Assembly: GCF_003332305.1 (NCBI RefSeq)
Contig: NZ_QOIO01000006.1
Span: 94,711 to 158,710 of the forward strand
Length of the DNA: 64,000 bases
Direction: 5' to 3'
DNA from: Microvirga aerophila
GTDB lineage: Bacteria > Pseudomonadota > Alphaproteobacteria > Rhizobiales > Beijerinckiaceae
Shown here: positions 1-8,323 of the stretch, in pieces
How the letters are laid out: each line of letters starts with the position of its first letter
Position numbering within the stretch: position 1 is the stretch's first letter
Made by a program: the position numbers and the translations under genes
Notes under the pieces: generated by a model
Databases searched by the model: none
The model's input: only the letters and a program-made list of their open reading frames with translations
What the model was told of the DNA's origin: nothing

Positions 1-204
1 CAGCAGGCCTTCGCGCTGCATGCGCTTACGGATCAGCTTGCGGGCGCGACGGACGGCCTCGGCCTTTTCACGGGCCTTCTTCTCAGAGGGCTTCTCGTAA
101 TGGCCGCGAAGCTTCATCTCGCGGAAGATGCCCTCACGCTGCATCTTCTTCTTGAGAGCGCGGAGCGCCTGGTCGACATTGTTATCCCGGACAAGAACCT
201 GCAC
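1..204 (-). CDS. rpsU: 30S ribosomal protein S21 (3' end cut by window edge)
   Basis: Small basic protein of the 30S subunit that helps mRNA engage the 16S rRNA 3' end. The minus-strand reading begins [20 protein letters not shown] and continues with the Lys/Arg-rich S21 body ([20 protein letters not shown]); it runs off position 1 still open, so only about 68 codons are seen. The start is a GTG at 204 that gives the conserved MQVLV opening. It lies downstream of purEK on the same strand, separated by a terminator. Confidence 0.93.
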   Translation of the reverse strand, partial: MQVLVRDNNVDQALRALKKKMQREGIFREMKLRGHYEKPSEKKAREKAEAVRRARKLIRKRMQREGLL

Positions 205-236
205 GCGAATTCCTCGTATTGATCCGTTTCGATTGT

Positions 237-272
237 GACAAAAAAACAAAGGAGGCGCGTCATGCGCACCTC
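237..272 (-). terminator. Rho-independent terminator after purEK
   Basis: Read on the minus strand, an imperfect hairpin (GAGGTGCG against CGCGCCTC around a 4-5 nt loop) is followed by CTTTG and a run of seven T. It sits about 100 nt past the purK stop and just before rpsU, so it would end purEK transcription. Confidence 0.6.
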
Positions 273-372
273 TATCTGGCCGGCGGGATTATCAGAAGAA
301 GCCTCGATTGTCCAGGCTTGGTTCCGACAAAAGCGCCGCTCGTCTAAGGCAACTGCCGAGTTTTGAAAAGGT

Positions 373-1452
373 TCAGGTTGTCTCGGCGAAAATTCGCGTC
401 ACATGGCCCATCTTGCGGCCCGCGCGGGCTTCCGCCTTTCCGTAGAGGTGCAGATGGGCGCCTGGCTCCGTCAGAATGCGCTCCCAGGCATCGACATCAT
501 GGTCGATCAGGTTCTGCATCTCGACCCGGCCGAGCCGCCGGGTCTCGCCCAGGGGCCAACCGCAGACCGCCCTGACATGCTGCTCGAACTGCGACGTGGC
601 CGCGCCGCCCAGCGTCCAATGGCCTGAATTGTGGACCCGAGGAGCGATCTCGTTCACCACCAGGCGCTCGCCGCCGTCGCCGGTCACGAGGAACATCTCG
701 ACTGCCAGAACCCCCACATAGTCCAGGGCGTCGGCGATGGCTCGGGCAATGTCCACGGCCTGCTGCTCGGTCCGGGCGGACACGCCTGCCGGAACCCGCG
801 TGATGTCGAGGATGTGGTTGCGATGCTCGTTGGCGCACAGATCGTAAGCTGCGAAGTCCCCCGACGCCGTGCGGGCGGCCACCACCGAGGCCTCGCGCTC
901 GAACGGCACGAAACCCTCGAGAATGGAGGGCGCCGACCCGACAGCCCGCCAGGCCTCGCCTGGCTCCGTCTCCGGACGGATCATCGCCTGGCCCTTGCCG
1001 TCGTAGCCGAACCGGCGGGTCTTGAGCACGCAGGGCCGGCCGATGCGGCTCAAGGCTTCATCGAGCTCGGCCTCGTTCGCGACAGCCGCAAAGGGCGCAA
1101 CCGGGATGCCGAGATCGGCGATGAAGCTTTTCTCCACGAGCCGGTCCTGGGCCACAGCGAGCGCCCGGGCGTTCGGGGCAAGCTGTGTGTGGGCGCTCAA
1201 GGTCGCGGCGGTGGCGCTCGGCACGTTCTCGAATTCATAGGTGACCGCGTCCACCGCCTTGGCGAAGCGGATCAGGGCGGCCTCGTCCTCGTAGGCCGCC
1301 AGCGTGTGCTCCGCCGCCACGTCAAAGGCGGGGCTGCCGGCGTCCGGCGAGTAGATGTGTGTGCGCAGACCGAGCTGCGCCGCCGCCATGGCGATCATCC
1401 GCCCAAGCTGGCCGCCGCCGAGGATGCCGAGGGTGCTGCCGGGGCGAATCAT
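373..1452 (-). CDS. purK: N5-carboxyaminoimidazole ribonucleotide synthase
   Basis: ATP-dependent carboxylation of AIR to N5-CAIR in de novo purine synthesis (cytoplasm). The 359 residues show the ATP-grasp family layout: N-terminal GILGGGQLGRM (about 9-19), the glycine-rich ATP loop KTRRFGYDGKGQ (about 144-155), and the C-terminal metal/ATP segment VNEIAPRVHNSGHWT. Length is normal for PurK. It follows purE by 6 nt on the same strand, so the two sequential enzymes are co-transcribed. Confidence 0.95.
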   Translation of the reverse strand: MIRPGSTLGILGGGQLGRMIAMAAAQLGLRTHIYSPDAGSPAFDVAAEHTLAAYEDEAALIRFAKAVDAVTYEFENVPSATAATLSAHTQLAPNARALAVAQDRLVEKSFIADLGIPVAPFAAVANEAELDEALSRIGRPCVLKTRRFGYDGKGQAMIRPETEPGEAWRAVGSAPSILEGFVPFEREASVVAARTASGDFAAYDLCANEHRNHILDITRVPAGVSARTEQQAVDIARAIADALDYVGVLAVEMFLVTGDGGERLVVNEIAPRVHNSGHWTLGGAATSQFEQHVRAVCGWPLGETRRLGRVEMQNLIDHDVDAWERILTEPGAHLHLYGKAEARAGRKMGHVTRIFAETT

Positions 1453-1458
1453 GGGGGT

Positions 1459-1950
1459 CTAGCTTTCGTTGGAGGGGCGCTCGGCGACGCTCTCGCTCTG
1501 CCGGGTCCGCCAGTTGTCCAGGCGGGTGCTCAGGGCCTCGTCGTGGAGCGCCAGGACCGCCGCCGCCAGGAGAGCCGCGTTCACGGCTCCGGCCCGGCCG
1601 ATCGCCAGGGTGCCAACCGGAATGCCGGCCGGCATCTGCACGATGGACAGCAGGCTGTCCTGGCCCGAGAGGGCTTTCGATTCCACCGGCACGCCAAAGA
1701 CCGGCAGCGGCGTCATGGCGGCCGTCATGCCGGGCAGATGCGCCGCGCCGCCCGCGCCCGCGATGATGATCTTGAATCCGTCCGCCTTGGCGGACTTGGC
1801 GAAGCTGACGAGGCGATCCGGCGTGCGGTGGGCGGAGACGATGCGGGCGTCGAAGGCGATGCCCAAAGCCTCCAGGGTCTCGGCCGCATGGCGCATGGTC
1901 GCCCAGTCGGACTGGCTGCCCATGATGATGGCAACGGGGGCTCCCGCCAT
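1459..1950 (-). CDS. purE: N5-carboxyaminoimidazole ribonucleotide mutase
   Basis: Class I PurE, which converts N5-CAIR to CAIR, the step after PurK. Visible family motifs are IIMGSQSDW near the N-terminus, SAHRTPDR, and the glycine-rich [11 protein letters not shown] loop that binds the substrate phosphate. The reading frame is open to 2010, but the ATG at 1950 is chosen because it has a GGAG ribosome site and gives 163 aa, the usual PurE length. The purE stop and purK start are 6 nt apart. Confidence 0.95.
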   Translation of the reverse strand: MAGAPVAIIMGSQSDWATMRHAAETLEALGIAFDARIVSAHRTPDRLVSFAKSAKADGFKIIIAGAGGAAHLPGMTAAMTPLPVFGVPVESKALSGQDSLLSIVQMPAGIPVGTLAIGRAGAVNAALLAAAVLALHDEALSTRLDNWRTRQSESVAERPSNES

Positions 1951-2042
1951 GATGTCGCTCCGGCTGACGGCCTCTGGATAATGGCGGAATAGCGAAGGCT
2001 TCTCGGCCAAGCAAGGCCGGGAGCGCGCAGCCCTGACAATTC

Positions 2043-2243
2043 TTAGGCGATAATGTCGGGCGTGAGCTGGTCTTCGAGCTGGATGATCTGGTCCTTGAGG
2101 CCGAGCTTGCGCTTCTTCAGGCGCTGGATCTGAAGCTGATCCCCCGCGACCATGCGCTCCAAAGCCTCGATGGCCATGTCCAGGTCGCGATGTTCCTGCT
2201 TCAATCGGGCGAGTTCCGATTCCAGTTCAAGCGTTTCTGTCAT
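2043..2243 (-). CDS. YdcH/DUF465 family small coiled-coil protein
   Basis: A 66-residue, highly charged, helical protein starting [21 protein letters not shown] and ending ...[19 protein letters not shown]. The closing [K/R]xxLKDxI pattern is that of DUF465 (YdcH). Family function is unknown. The frame stays open to 2444, but the conserved domain begins at the ATG at 2243. It is divergently oriented to a second YdcH gene 200 nt away and lies upstream of purE on the same strand. Confidence 0.85.
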   Translation of the reverse strand: MTETLELESELARLKQEHRDLDMAIEALERMVAGDQLQIQRLKKRKLGLKDQIIQLEDQLTPDIIA

Positions 2244-2442
2244 TGAAAGATCCAGATGGCCGATCCGCTCCGGGCGATCCGGCGAGAGGGCGAAATTATG
2301 CCCTTCGGCCTCATGGAGAGCAAGGTGATTCCGGGCCCTTTCATGCGGCAGCGCAGCGAAAATGTAACAATATTGGCCTTCGACTCGCCACACTCTGCGT
2401 GTCACATTCGGCCTGTCGGAATATCGAATAGGAGGGACCGAC

Positions 2443-2622
2443 ATGGCGTTACAGAACCATTTGACGGAACTCGAACGGAAGCATCGGGCGCTCGAGCGCG
2501 AAATTCAGGATGCTCTGAACCACCCGTCTTTGGACGATACCAGACTTGTTGAGCTCAAGCGCAGGAAGCTTCAGCTCAAGGACGAGATCGCCAGGCTGCG
2601 TGACAACACGGTGGTGCATTAA
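2443..2622 (+). CDS. YdcH/DUF465 family small protein (second copy)
   Basis: A 59-residue protein, MALQNHLTELERKHRALERE..., ending in a helical LKRRKLQLKDEIARL segment that matches the DUF465 pattern of its divergent neighbour. An ATAGGAGGGACCGAC ribosome site stands directly before the ATG. It is followed by a strong terminator. Function unknown; head-to-head YdcH pairs recur in Rhizobiales. Confidence 0.85.
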   Translation: MALQNHLTELERKHRALEREIQDALNHPSLDDTRLVELKRRKLQLKDEIARLRDNTVVH

Positions 2623-2661
2623 CCAGGCAAAGCCTCACCTTCCCTGTACATTTCCCGAGTA

Positions 2662-2696
2662 AAGCCGTCGTTTCTCGAAGAAGCGGCGGCTTTTTT
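2662..2696 (+). terminator. Terminator after the plus-strand YdcH gene
   Basis: AGCCGTCG and CGGCGGCT arms (one G-T pair) around a 13-nt loop, followed by TTTTTT. It lies 40 nt past the YdcH stop. Confidence 0.75.
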
Positions 2697-2713
2697 GCTG
2701 CCGGCCTGACGCT

Positions 2714-3472
2714 CTAGAGAAGCATGCCCGCTCCATCGACGATGAGCTTCGCGCCAACCGCGATCAACAGCCCATACACGAGGGTGTAGAACCGCTCGCC
2801 CGACACGTATCGAACGAGGCGCACGCCCGCCCATGTGGACGCGATGGCGAGCGGGAACAGGGCTGCGGCGGTGGCGAGGTTTTCAGGCGTAAGCTGGCCG
2901 AGGGCAAAGTAGGGCGGCACCTTCATCCAGTTGTTGACCGCGAAGAAGATCGCGCCGGTCCCGATGAACACGTCCCGGGCCAGCCGCTGCGGCATCACGT
3001 AGATCTGGAAGGGAGGCCCGCCCGCATGGGCGATCATGCTCGTGAAGCCCGTGACCCAGCCCCAGAAGATTCCGCGGGGCACATCGGAGCGCGTAGGCGC
3101 AGGCGGGGTCTTGCGGCGCTCCAGGACAATTCGGCGCAGCGCGAAGCCGACCGCGATCAACCCGACCGCGAGTCTGATGGCCGCGTCCGAGACCTGCGCC
3201 GCCAGAAGATAGCCCGTGCCGGTGCCCAGGATTGCGCTCGGAACCAGGATCATCACGTTCCGCCGGTCCCAGGAGTGCCGATAGACCCACACGGAGACGG
3301 CGTCCTGCACCAGCAGGATCGGCAGGATGATGGCCGCAGCCTGCACCGGCGAGAGGACAAGGGAGAGCAGGGGCATGGACAAAAGCCCGAGTCCCGAGAA
3401 GCCGCCCTTGGCGAGCCCGAGAAGCACGACCGCCGGGATGGCGGCGGCATAGAAAAGGGGATCAGTGATCAT
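2714..3472 (-). CDS. TauE/SafE family sulfite/anion exporter
   Basis: Inner-membrane protein of 252 residues with about seven to eight hydrophobic segments in two similar halves, as in the TauE/SafE (former DUF81) family. Family motifs are the N-terminal GLAKGGFSGLGLLSMPLLSL and the second-half GFTSMIAHAGGPPFQIYVMPQRL. These transporters usually export sulfite, sulfoacetate or related anions; the substrate here cannot be read from the sequence. It stands alone, divergent from prpE. Confidence 0.85.
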   Translation of the reverse strand: MITDPLFYAAAIPAVVLLGLAKGGFSGLGLLSMPLLSLVLSPVQAAAIILPILLVQDAVSVWVYRHSWDRRNVMILVPSAILGTGTGYLLAAQVSDAAIRLAVGLIAVGFALRRIVLERRKTPPAPTRSDVPRGIFWGWVTGFTSMIAHAGGPPFQIYVMPQRLARDVFIGTGAIFFAVNNWMKVPPYFALGQLTPENLATAAALFPLAIASTWAGVRLVRYVSGERFYTLVYGLLIAVGAKLIVDGAGMLL

Positions 3473-3579
3473 GAAAACCCGCAGAAACTCGCCGAAAGTC
3501 GCCCCTGACCGCGGCGCGATTGCCTGCTACCACGGCAAGGCTTTCATGTCTCATGCGGTCAGAACAACGGGGTAACGCC

Positions 3580-5493
3580 ATGACATCAACCCAAAGCCGC
3601 TATCACGACGTCTATGCGAGCTGGAAATCCGATCCCGTGCGCTTCTGGGAGGAGGCGGCGCGGGAGATCGACTGGATCAAGCCCGCCGACAAGGTGTTCG
3701 ACGCCGAGGCCGGCGCCTATGGCCGCTGGTTCGTAGGCGCCGAGTGCAACACCTGCCACAACGCTCTCGACCGGCATGTGGCCGGGCGAGGCGATCAGGC
3801 GGCGATCATCTACGACAGTCCGGTGACGGGCACAAAGCGCACCTTGACCTATGCGGAGCTGCGGGACGAGGTCGCGACGCTCGCGGCCCTTTTGCAGGAC
3901 CTCGGCGTCGAGAAGGGGGATCGGGTCATCCTCTACATGCCGATGATCCCGGAGGCGGCCGTCGGCATGCTGGCCTGCGCCCGCATCGGCGCGGTCCATT
4001 CCGTGGTCTTCGGCGGCTTTGCCCCGAAGGAGCTCGCTACCCGTATCGAGGACGCACAGCCCAAGCTCATCCTGTCCGCCTCCTGCGGCATCGAGGGAGC
4101 CCGCGTCATTCCCTATAAGCCCCTCTTGGACGAGGCGATCACGCTCTCCACGGCCAAGCCCGAGGCCTGTCTCATCTTCCAGCGTCCGCAACTCGCCGCG
4201 TCCCTGGTCGAGGGCCGGGACCGCGACTGGAGCGAGGCGGTTGCAGGCGTCCGCGCCGCGGGCCGCCAGGCGGAGTGCGTGCCGGTGGCGGCGACCGATC
4301 CGCTTTATGTGCTCTATACCTCGGGCACGACCGGCAAGCCCAAGGGCGTGGTGCGGGACAACGGCGGCCACATGGTCGCGCTGAAATGGACCATGCGCCA
4401 CTTCTTCGGCGTCGAGCCCGGCGAGGTCTTCTGGGCGGCCTCCGACGTGGGCTGGGTGGTGGGCCATTCTTACATCGTCTATGCGCCGCTCTTCCACGGC
4501 GCGACCGCCATTCTCTACGAGGGCAAACCCATCGGCACACCGGATGCGGGCGCGTATTGGCGGGTTATCGCCGAGCATGGGGTCGTGACGATGTTCACGG
4601 CGCCGACGGCCTTCCGGGCCATCCGCAAGGAAGATCCAAACGCCACCCTGCTGAAAGGTCATGACCTGTCGCGATTCCGGGCTCTGTTCCTCGCGGGCGA
4701 GCGGGCGGATCCTGACACGATCAAATGGGCCGAATCGGTGCTGAACGTGCCGGTCATCGACCATTGGTGGCAGACCGAAACCGGCTGGCCGGTCGCGGGC
4801 AATCCCATCGGGCTCGGGGCTCTGCCGGTCAAGTACGGTTCGCCCACCGTTCCCATGCCGGGCTACGTGCTCGACGTTCTCGACGAGAACGGGAAGCCCG
4901 TTCCGCCCGACACGATGGGCTCCATCGTGATCAAGCTGCCGCTGCCTCCGGGCTGCCTGCCGACCCTGTGGAACGCGGACCAGCGTTTCCGGGAAGCGTA
5001 TCTCTCGGTGTTCCCGGGCTACTACACCACCTCGGATGCGGGCTATCTGGACCAGGACGGCTATGTCTGGGTCATGGGTCGCACTGACGACATCATCAAC
5101 GTGGCGGGCCATCGCCTGTCCACCGGCGGCATGGAGGAGGTGCTGGCCTCTCACCCGGCAGTGGCCGAATGCGCGGTGATCGGCGTCAAGGACGCGCTGA
5201 AGGGTGAGGTGCCTTGCGGCTTCGTGGTGCTGAAATCCGGCGTCAACCGCCCGCCTGCGGAGGTCGAGACGGAGCTCGTGGGCTTGGTGCGCGAGAAGAT
5301 CGGGCCCGTGGCGGCCTTTAAGCTCGCCATCACGGTGGGGCGCCTGCCCAAGACCCGGTCGGGCAAGATCCTGCGCGGGACCATGAAGAAGATCGCCGAC
5401 GGCGATTCCTGGACGATGCCAGCCACCATAGACGACCCGATGATCCTCTCCGAAATCGGTGAGGCCCTGCGGGGCAGGGGGCTTGCGGGATGA
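3580..5493 (+). CDS. prpE: Propionate--CoA ligase (acyl-CoA synthetase)
   Basis: Activates propionate, and probably other short acids, to acyl-CoA through an acyl-AMP intermediate. The 637 residues show the AMP-forming core: LYTSGTTGKPKGV (about 245-257), WWQTETGWP (about 395), the hinge GRTDDIINVAGHRL, and the C-terminal catalytic lysine in KTRSGKILRG (about 590-600). Segments such as YMPMIPEAAVGMLACARIGA and ASDVGWVVGHSYIVYAPL resemble PrpE more than Acs. The frame opens at 3520, but the ATG at 3580 begins the conserved SRYHDVYASW start. Acetyl-CoA synthetase is the less likely alternative. Confidence 0.9.
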   Translation: MTSTQSRYHDVYASWKSDPVRFWEEAAREIDWIKPADKVFDAEAGAYGRWFVGAECNTCHNALDRHVAGRGDQAAIIYDSPVTGTKRTLTYAELRDEVATLAALLQDLGVEKGDRVILYMPMIPEAAVGMLACARIGAVHSVVFGGFAPKELATRIEDAQPKLILSASCGIEGARVIPYKPLLDEAITLSTAKPEACLIFQRPQLAASLVEGRDRDWSEAVAGVRAAGRQAECVPVAATDPLYVLYTSGTTGKPKGVVRDNGGHMVALKWTMRHFFGVEPGEVFWAASDVGWVVGHSYIVYAPLFHGATAILYEGKPIGTPDAGAYWRVIAEHGVVTMFTAPTAFRAIRKEDPNATLLKGHDLSRFRALFLAGERADPDTIKWAESVLNVPVIDHWWQTETGWPVAGNPIGLGALPVKYGSPTVPMPGYVLDVLDENGKPVPPDTMGSIVIKLPLPPGCLPTLWNADQRFREAYLSVFPGYYTTSDAGYLDQDGYVWVMGRTDDIINVAGHRLSTGGMEEVLASHPAVAECAVIGVKDALKGEVPCGFVVLKSGVNRPPAEVETELVGLVREKIGPVAAFKLAITVGRLPKTRSGKILRGTMKKIADGDSWTMPATIDDPMILSEIGEALRGRGLAG

Positions 5494-5740
5494 GCCGCGA
5501 GCCCGATCGGGGCGGTGTGGGTCCGAGGACGTCACACAGGCTGCCGACGCGGCGCAAGCGCGGTTTGAGGCCATGCTGGCGCAGGTTCTCACGACGGACG
5601 AGGAGGCGCTTGAGCATCAGGCCGCTAAGGGCACGCGGATGGCGGCCCGGCGACACGCCCGCAAAGCCAGGGCGACCTTCGAGCGAAATCGGACAAAGCC
5701 CCTCAAGCCCCGTAGGCGGGAGCCGAAGCGGGGCGACTGA
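5459..5740 (+). CDS. Possible small basic protein downstream of prpE
   Basis: An open frame overlapping the end of prpE by 35 nt. The last 70 residues (DAAQARFEAMLAQVLTTDEE..., then a lysine/arginine-rich tail) look protein-like, with a helical acidic half and a very basic C-terminus. No ribosome site is convincing. The start could be 5459 or the internal ATG at 5572 (55 aa). No family recognised; kept at low confidence. Confidence 0.35.
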   Translation: MRPCGAGGLRDEPRARSGRCGSEDVTQAADAAQARFEAMLAQVLTTDEEALEHQAAKGTRMAARRHARKARATFERNRTKPLKPRRREPKRGD

Positions 5741-5760
5741 GCCCGACAGCTTGAAATGAA

Positions 5761-5784
5761 AAGGCCCGGAGCGATCCGGGCCTT
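5761..5784. terminator. Bidirectional terminator between prpE and trcR
   Basis: Perfect hairpin AAGGCCCGGA-GCGA-TCCGGGCCTT, flanked by A-rich sequence on the left and T-rich on the right. It is placed to end both the prpE transcript and the convergent trcR transcript. Confidence 0.8.
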
Positions 5785-5792
5785 TCGAATTC

Positions 5793-6515
5793 TTACTCTT
5801 CGTCCTCATCGTCCGCTCGCCGGAGCTGCTTGAGCTTGGCGAAAACCGAATTGACGTCGATCTTCTCTTCCTCGACGGGCTTCGGACGGCTCATGTCGGC
5901 GAAGGGATCGTCGCGCCGCTCGGGAGCCGTCGAGACCTCGGCCGGCATCAGGGTGCCGCCGGTCTCCTGAACTTCCACGTGCGGACGATCCTTGGCGGCG
6001 CGCTGAACCTCGAAGTCGAGATCGATCTGCGAACACAGGCCCAGCGTCACCGGGTCCATCGGAGCAAGGCTCGCCGAGTTCCAGTGGGTCCGCTCGCGCA
6101 CCTGCTGGATCGTGGTCTTGGTCGTGCCCACGAGGCGCATGATCTGCGCATCCTTCAGCTCGGGATGGTTGCGCACGAGCCAGAGGATCGCGTTGGGACG
6201 GTCGTGGCGGCGGGACACGGGAGTGTAGCGCGGTCCCTTCTTGACCCGCTTCTGCTCGGGCAGCTTCACGCGGGATTCGGCGATCTTGAGGCGATGGTCA
6301 GGGTTGCCCTGAGCCTTCTCGATCTCCTCGCGGGTCAGCTGGCCGGTGGTGATCGGATCGAGGCCCTTGATGCCTGCCGCAACTTCGCCGTCGGCGATAC
6401 CCTTCACCTCGAGCGGGTGGAGCTTACAGAAATCGGCGATCTGCTCGAACGACAGCGACGTATTCTCGACGAGCCAAACGGCTGTCGCCTTCGGCATCAG
6501 CGGTCCCTGGGACAT
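5793..6515 (-). CDS. trcR: TrcR-like cell-cycle transcriptional regulator (DUF1013)
   Basis: A 240-residue DUF1013 protein found throughout alphaproteobacteria; the family includes TrcR, described as a cell-cycle transcriptional regulator. Visible conserved blocks are MPKATAVWLVENTSLSFEQIADFC near the start, LDPITTGQLTREEI, and the helix-turn-helix-like region RPNAILWLVRNHPELKDAQI followed by LVGTTKTTIQQVRERTHW. The C-terminus is acidic (DDEDEE). The ATG at 6515 has an AAGGAGAT site; the frame is open further to 6602. It ends at a shared terminator with prpE. Confidence 0.87.
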   Translation of the reverse strand: MSQGPLMPKATAVWLVENTSLSFEQIADFCKLHPLEVKGIADGEVAAGIKGLDPITTGQLTREEIEKAQGNPDHRLKIAESRVKLPEQKRVKKGPRYTPVSRRHDRPNAILWLVRNHPELKDAQIMRLVGTTKTTIQQVRERTHWNSASLAPMDPVTLGLCSQIDLDFEVQRAAKDRPHVEVQETGGTLMPAEVSTAPERRDDPFADMSRPKPVEEEKIDVNSVFAKLKQLRRADDEDEE

Positions 6516-6822
6516 GCCCGAATCTCCTTCAAGCCGGGCGCCAACCTGGCGGCGCCGCACGGCAAAACTCTCTTGCGCTCCGAACCGGTCGACCCGGAGC
6601 ATCTCGTCTCACGATGTGAGGGAAACGAGTTGATTATAGGGATCGTGCCCCGATGTTGCAAATTTTAAAGGCGAAATGCGGCCATGCCGATGCCTTTTTG
6701 ATCGTGAGATCATGTAGTGTCGGCGGGCTCCGCTCCGGCCAGGGCAGCCGGAGGGCCCCGGCGTTGGCAAACGGGCCGTCCCGCACTAATTTTCGGCTCG
6801 ATCGTTCAGAAGGAGAGACGCC

Positions 6823-7029
6823 ATGGCTTTCGATCCCTTCGCCGACGAACCGGCCGTCCAAGCGGCCGGGCATCAGGTCGGACAAGACCTGTCGATGTTG
6901 TCCATCGACGAAATCGACGAGCGCATCGCTCAACTCGAGCGCGAAATTTCCCGGCTCAAGGAGGCCCGGTCCGGCAAGGAGAGTTCACGCGCCGCCGCCA
7001 GCGCCTTTTTCAAGCTCGGTCAGGAATAA
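6823..7029 (+). CDS. DUF1192 family protein
   Basis: A 68-residue protein, MAFDPFADEPAVQ... followed by the typical DUF1192 helix SIDEIDERIAQLEREISRLKEA. Family function is unknown. A strong AAGGAGAGACGCC site precedes the ATG. It is divergent from trcR and lies upstream of a structured intergenic region and the RcdA gene. Confidence 0.88.
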   Translation: MAFDPFADEPAVQAAGHQVGQDLSMLSIDEIDERIAQLEREISRLKEARSGKESSRAAASAFFKLGQE

Positions 7030-7079
7030 AGCGCTTTTTGTCACTCAGTTACGTTGTTTAACGGCTTTTTAAGGTTTCC

Positions 7080-7190
7080 GAGAGATAAATGAGGCTATCC
7101 AGTTTCCTCTGGATGCCGAGTGGCTCCTATCCACTCTGTTTGACGCCTCCCTGTTATGACTTAGAGCCGCCTCTGGCGGCTCGATTTTTG
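7080..7190 (+). ncRNA. Candidate small RNA with two CU-rich loops and a terminator hairpin
   Basis: The 303-nt gap between the DUF1192 and RcdA genes contains three consecutive hairpins. Stem 1 is ATCCAG/CTGGAT at 7097-7114 (loop TTTCCT). Stem 2 is GAGTGG/CCACTC at 7118-7136 (loop CTCCTAT). Stem 3 is GAGCCGCC/GGCGGCTC at 7164-7182, followed by GATTTTT. Loops carrying CUCC-like, anti-Shine-Dalgarno sequence plus a final terminator hairpin are typical of alphaproteobacterial trans-acting sRNAs. The 5' end and promoter are not defined; it could instead be the 3' UTR of the DUF1192 transcript. Confidence 0.5.
7164..7187 (+). terminator. Rho-independent terminator (end of DUF1192 transcript or of the candidate sRNA)
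   Basis: Perfect 8-bp stem GAGCCGCC/GGCGGCTC with a 3-nt loop, then GATTTTT. Confidence 0.8.
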
Positions 7191-7332
7191 TCAGGCACCC
7201 TCCGGTTTAACCTTAACCGAGGGTTAGCGAAGCATCCGGCGCAAAGGCGCTCTATAATCATCTCCTAACGACAACATCACGCCCTCGTCCGACGACCCGG
7301 ACCGAGGACGAGAAGCGCTTTGGAGACCCTTG

Positions 7333-7863
7333 GTGAGCGAACCCGACGTGATCAATCTTGGCGCCGGTCCGATCCGTTTCGGGCAGAGCTTCGTGCATTC
7401 CGAGGCCTTCAAGGTGCTGTTCCAGGAAGGCATGGAGCTCATCGAGGAAACGGCCGCCTATCTGGACGGCCCCGGGCGCGAGGATTCGCGGCTCATGGCG
7501 CGGGAACTGAGCGTCGTCTACGCCAGCGAGAGCATGCGCCTGACAACCCGCCTGATGCAGATCGCCTCCTGGCTCCTCCTGCAACGGGCCGTGGCCGAGG
7601 GCGAGATCACCCCCGATCAGGCCCACGAGGAGAAGAACCGGGTCCGCCTGTCGGCGCAGGACACCCCCACCACGGTGGGCGAGTTCGACGCGCTCCCGCC
7701 GCGCCTGCAGGAGCTGGTGGGCCTCGCGACGCGGCTCCATGCCCGCATCATCCACCTGGAAAGGCTGATCTCGGAACCCCAGGCCGCCCCTGAGCCGATC
7801 GCCGCGAATCCCGTCTCGGCCCAACTCGGACTGCTCGAACGGGCTTTCGGCAGCCACACCTGA
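7333..7863 (+). CDS. rcdA: RcdA-like regulator of CtrA degradation (DUF1465)
   Basis: A 176-residue DUF1465 protein. The family contains Caulobacter RcdA, an adaptor that helps ClpXP degrade CtrA and other cell-cycle regulators at the pole. The sequence is mostly helical, with segments FVHSEAFKVLFQEGMELIEE, the conserved SRLMARELSVVYASESMRLTTRLMQIASWLLLQRAV and a C-terminal helix HARIIHLERLI. GTG at 7333 (or TTG at 7330) follows a GGAG site. It is followed by a bidirectional terminator shared with rpmE. Assignment to RcdA rests on family membership; no function can be proven from sequence. Confidence 0.8.
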   Translation: MSEPDVINLGAGPIRFGQSFVHSEAFKVLFQEGMELIEETAAYLDGPGREDSRLMARELSVVYASESMRLTTRLMQIASWLLLQRAVAEGEITPDQAHEEKNRVRLSAQDTPTTVGEFDALPPRLQELVGLATRLHARIIHLERLISEPQAAPEPIAANPVSAQLGLLERAFGSHT

Positions 7864-7868
7864 GACAA

Positions 7869-7898
7869 AGAAAAAGCCCCGCCGAAGCGGGGCTTTTC
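7869..7898. terminator. Bidirectional terminator between rcdA and rpmE
   Basis: AAAAAGCCCCGC-CGAA-GCGGGGCTTTT: a 9-bp GC stem flanked by A-run and T-run, serving both convergent genes. Confidence 0.85.
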
Positions 7899-7926
7899 GC
7901 AACCGGATCCCTTGCGGATCGGCGGC

Positions 7927-8163
7927 TTACTTCTTGCCGAGGCCCAGGTTGCCGAACTTCGAGTTGAAGCGCGACAGACGGCCGCCGCGGTCGAGCAGCT
8001 GCTGCTGGCCGCCGGTCCAGGCCGGGTGGGTGTTCGGGTCGATGTCGAGGTTGAGCGTGTCGCCCTCTTTGCCGTAGGTCGACCGGGTCATGTACTCGGT
8101 GCCGTTGGTCATGACGACCTTGATCATGTGGTAGTCGGGATGGTCGGTTTCTTTGCGCGCCAT
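7927..8163 (-). CDS. rpmE: 50S ribosomal protein L31
   Basis: A 78-residue L31 with the signature [21 protein letters not shown] and [16 protein letters not shown]. There is no cysteine pair, so it is the zinc-free form usual in alphaproteobacteria. Two in-frame ATGs exist (8169 and 8163); the second is preferred because the AAGGA site lies 8 nt before it and only 2 nt before the first. Confidence 0.95.
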   Translation of the reverse strand: MARKETDHPDYHMIKVVMTNGTEYMTRSTYGKEGDTLNLDIDPNTHPAWTGGQQQLLDRGGRLSRFNSKFGNLGLGKK

Positions 8164-8323
8164 TGCCATAGTCCTTCTTGCGGCCAGCCAGTCTGGCTTA
8201 CCGCAGCCTGAGATCGAGCCTGTCTGAATGATTGCGCGCCTATACCTCACTTAGGACCTTGAAACAAGCCGGTGGAAAGATGCTAAGTCCTTGAGCTCCC
8301 GAATTGTCGTAACGAAACCTGTG

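Noticed and set aside
3586..5592. Very long minus-strand open frame opposite prpE
   Set aside because: High GC content keeps the antisense frame open; prpE is fully supported by family motifs.
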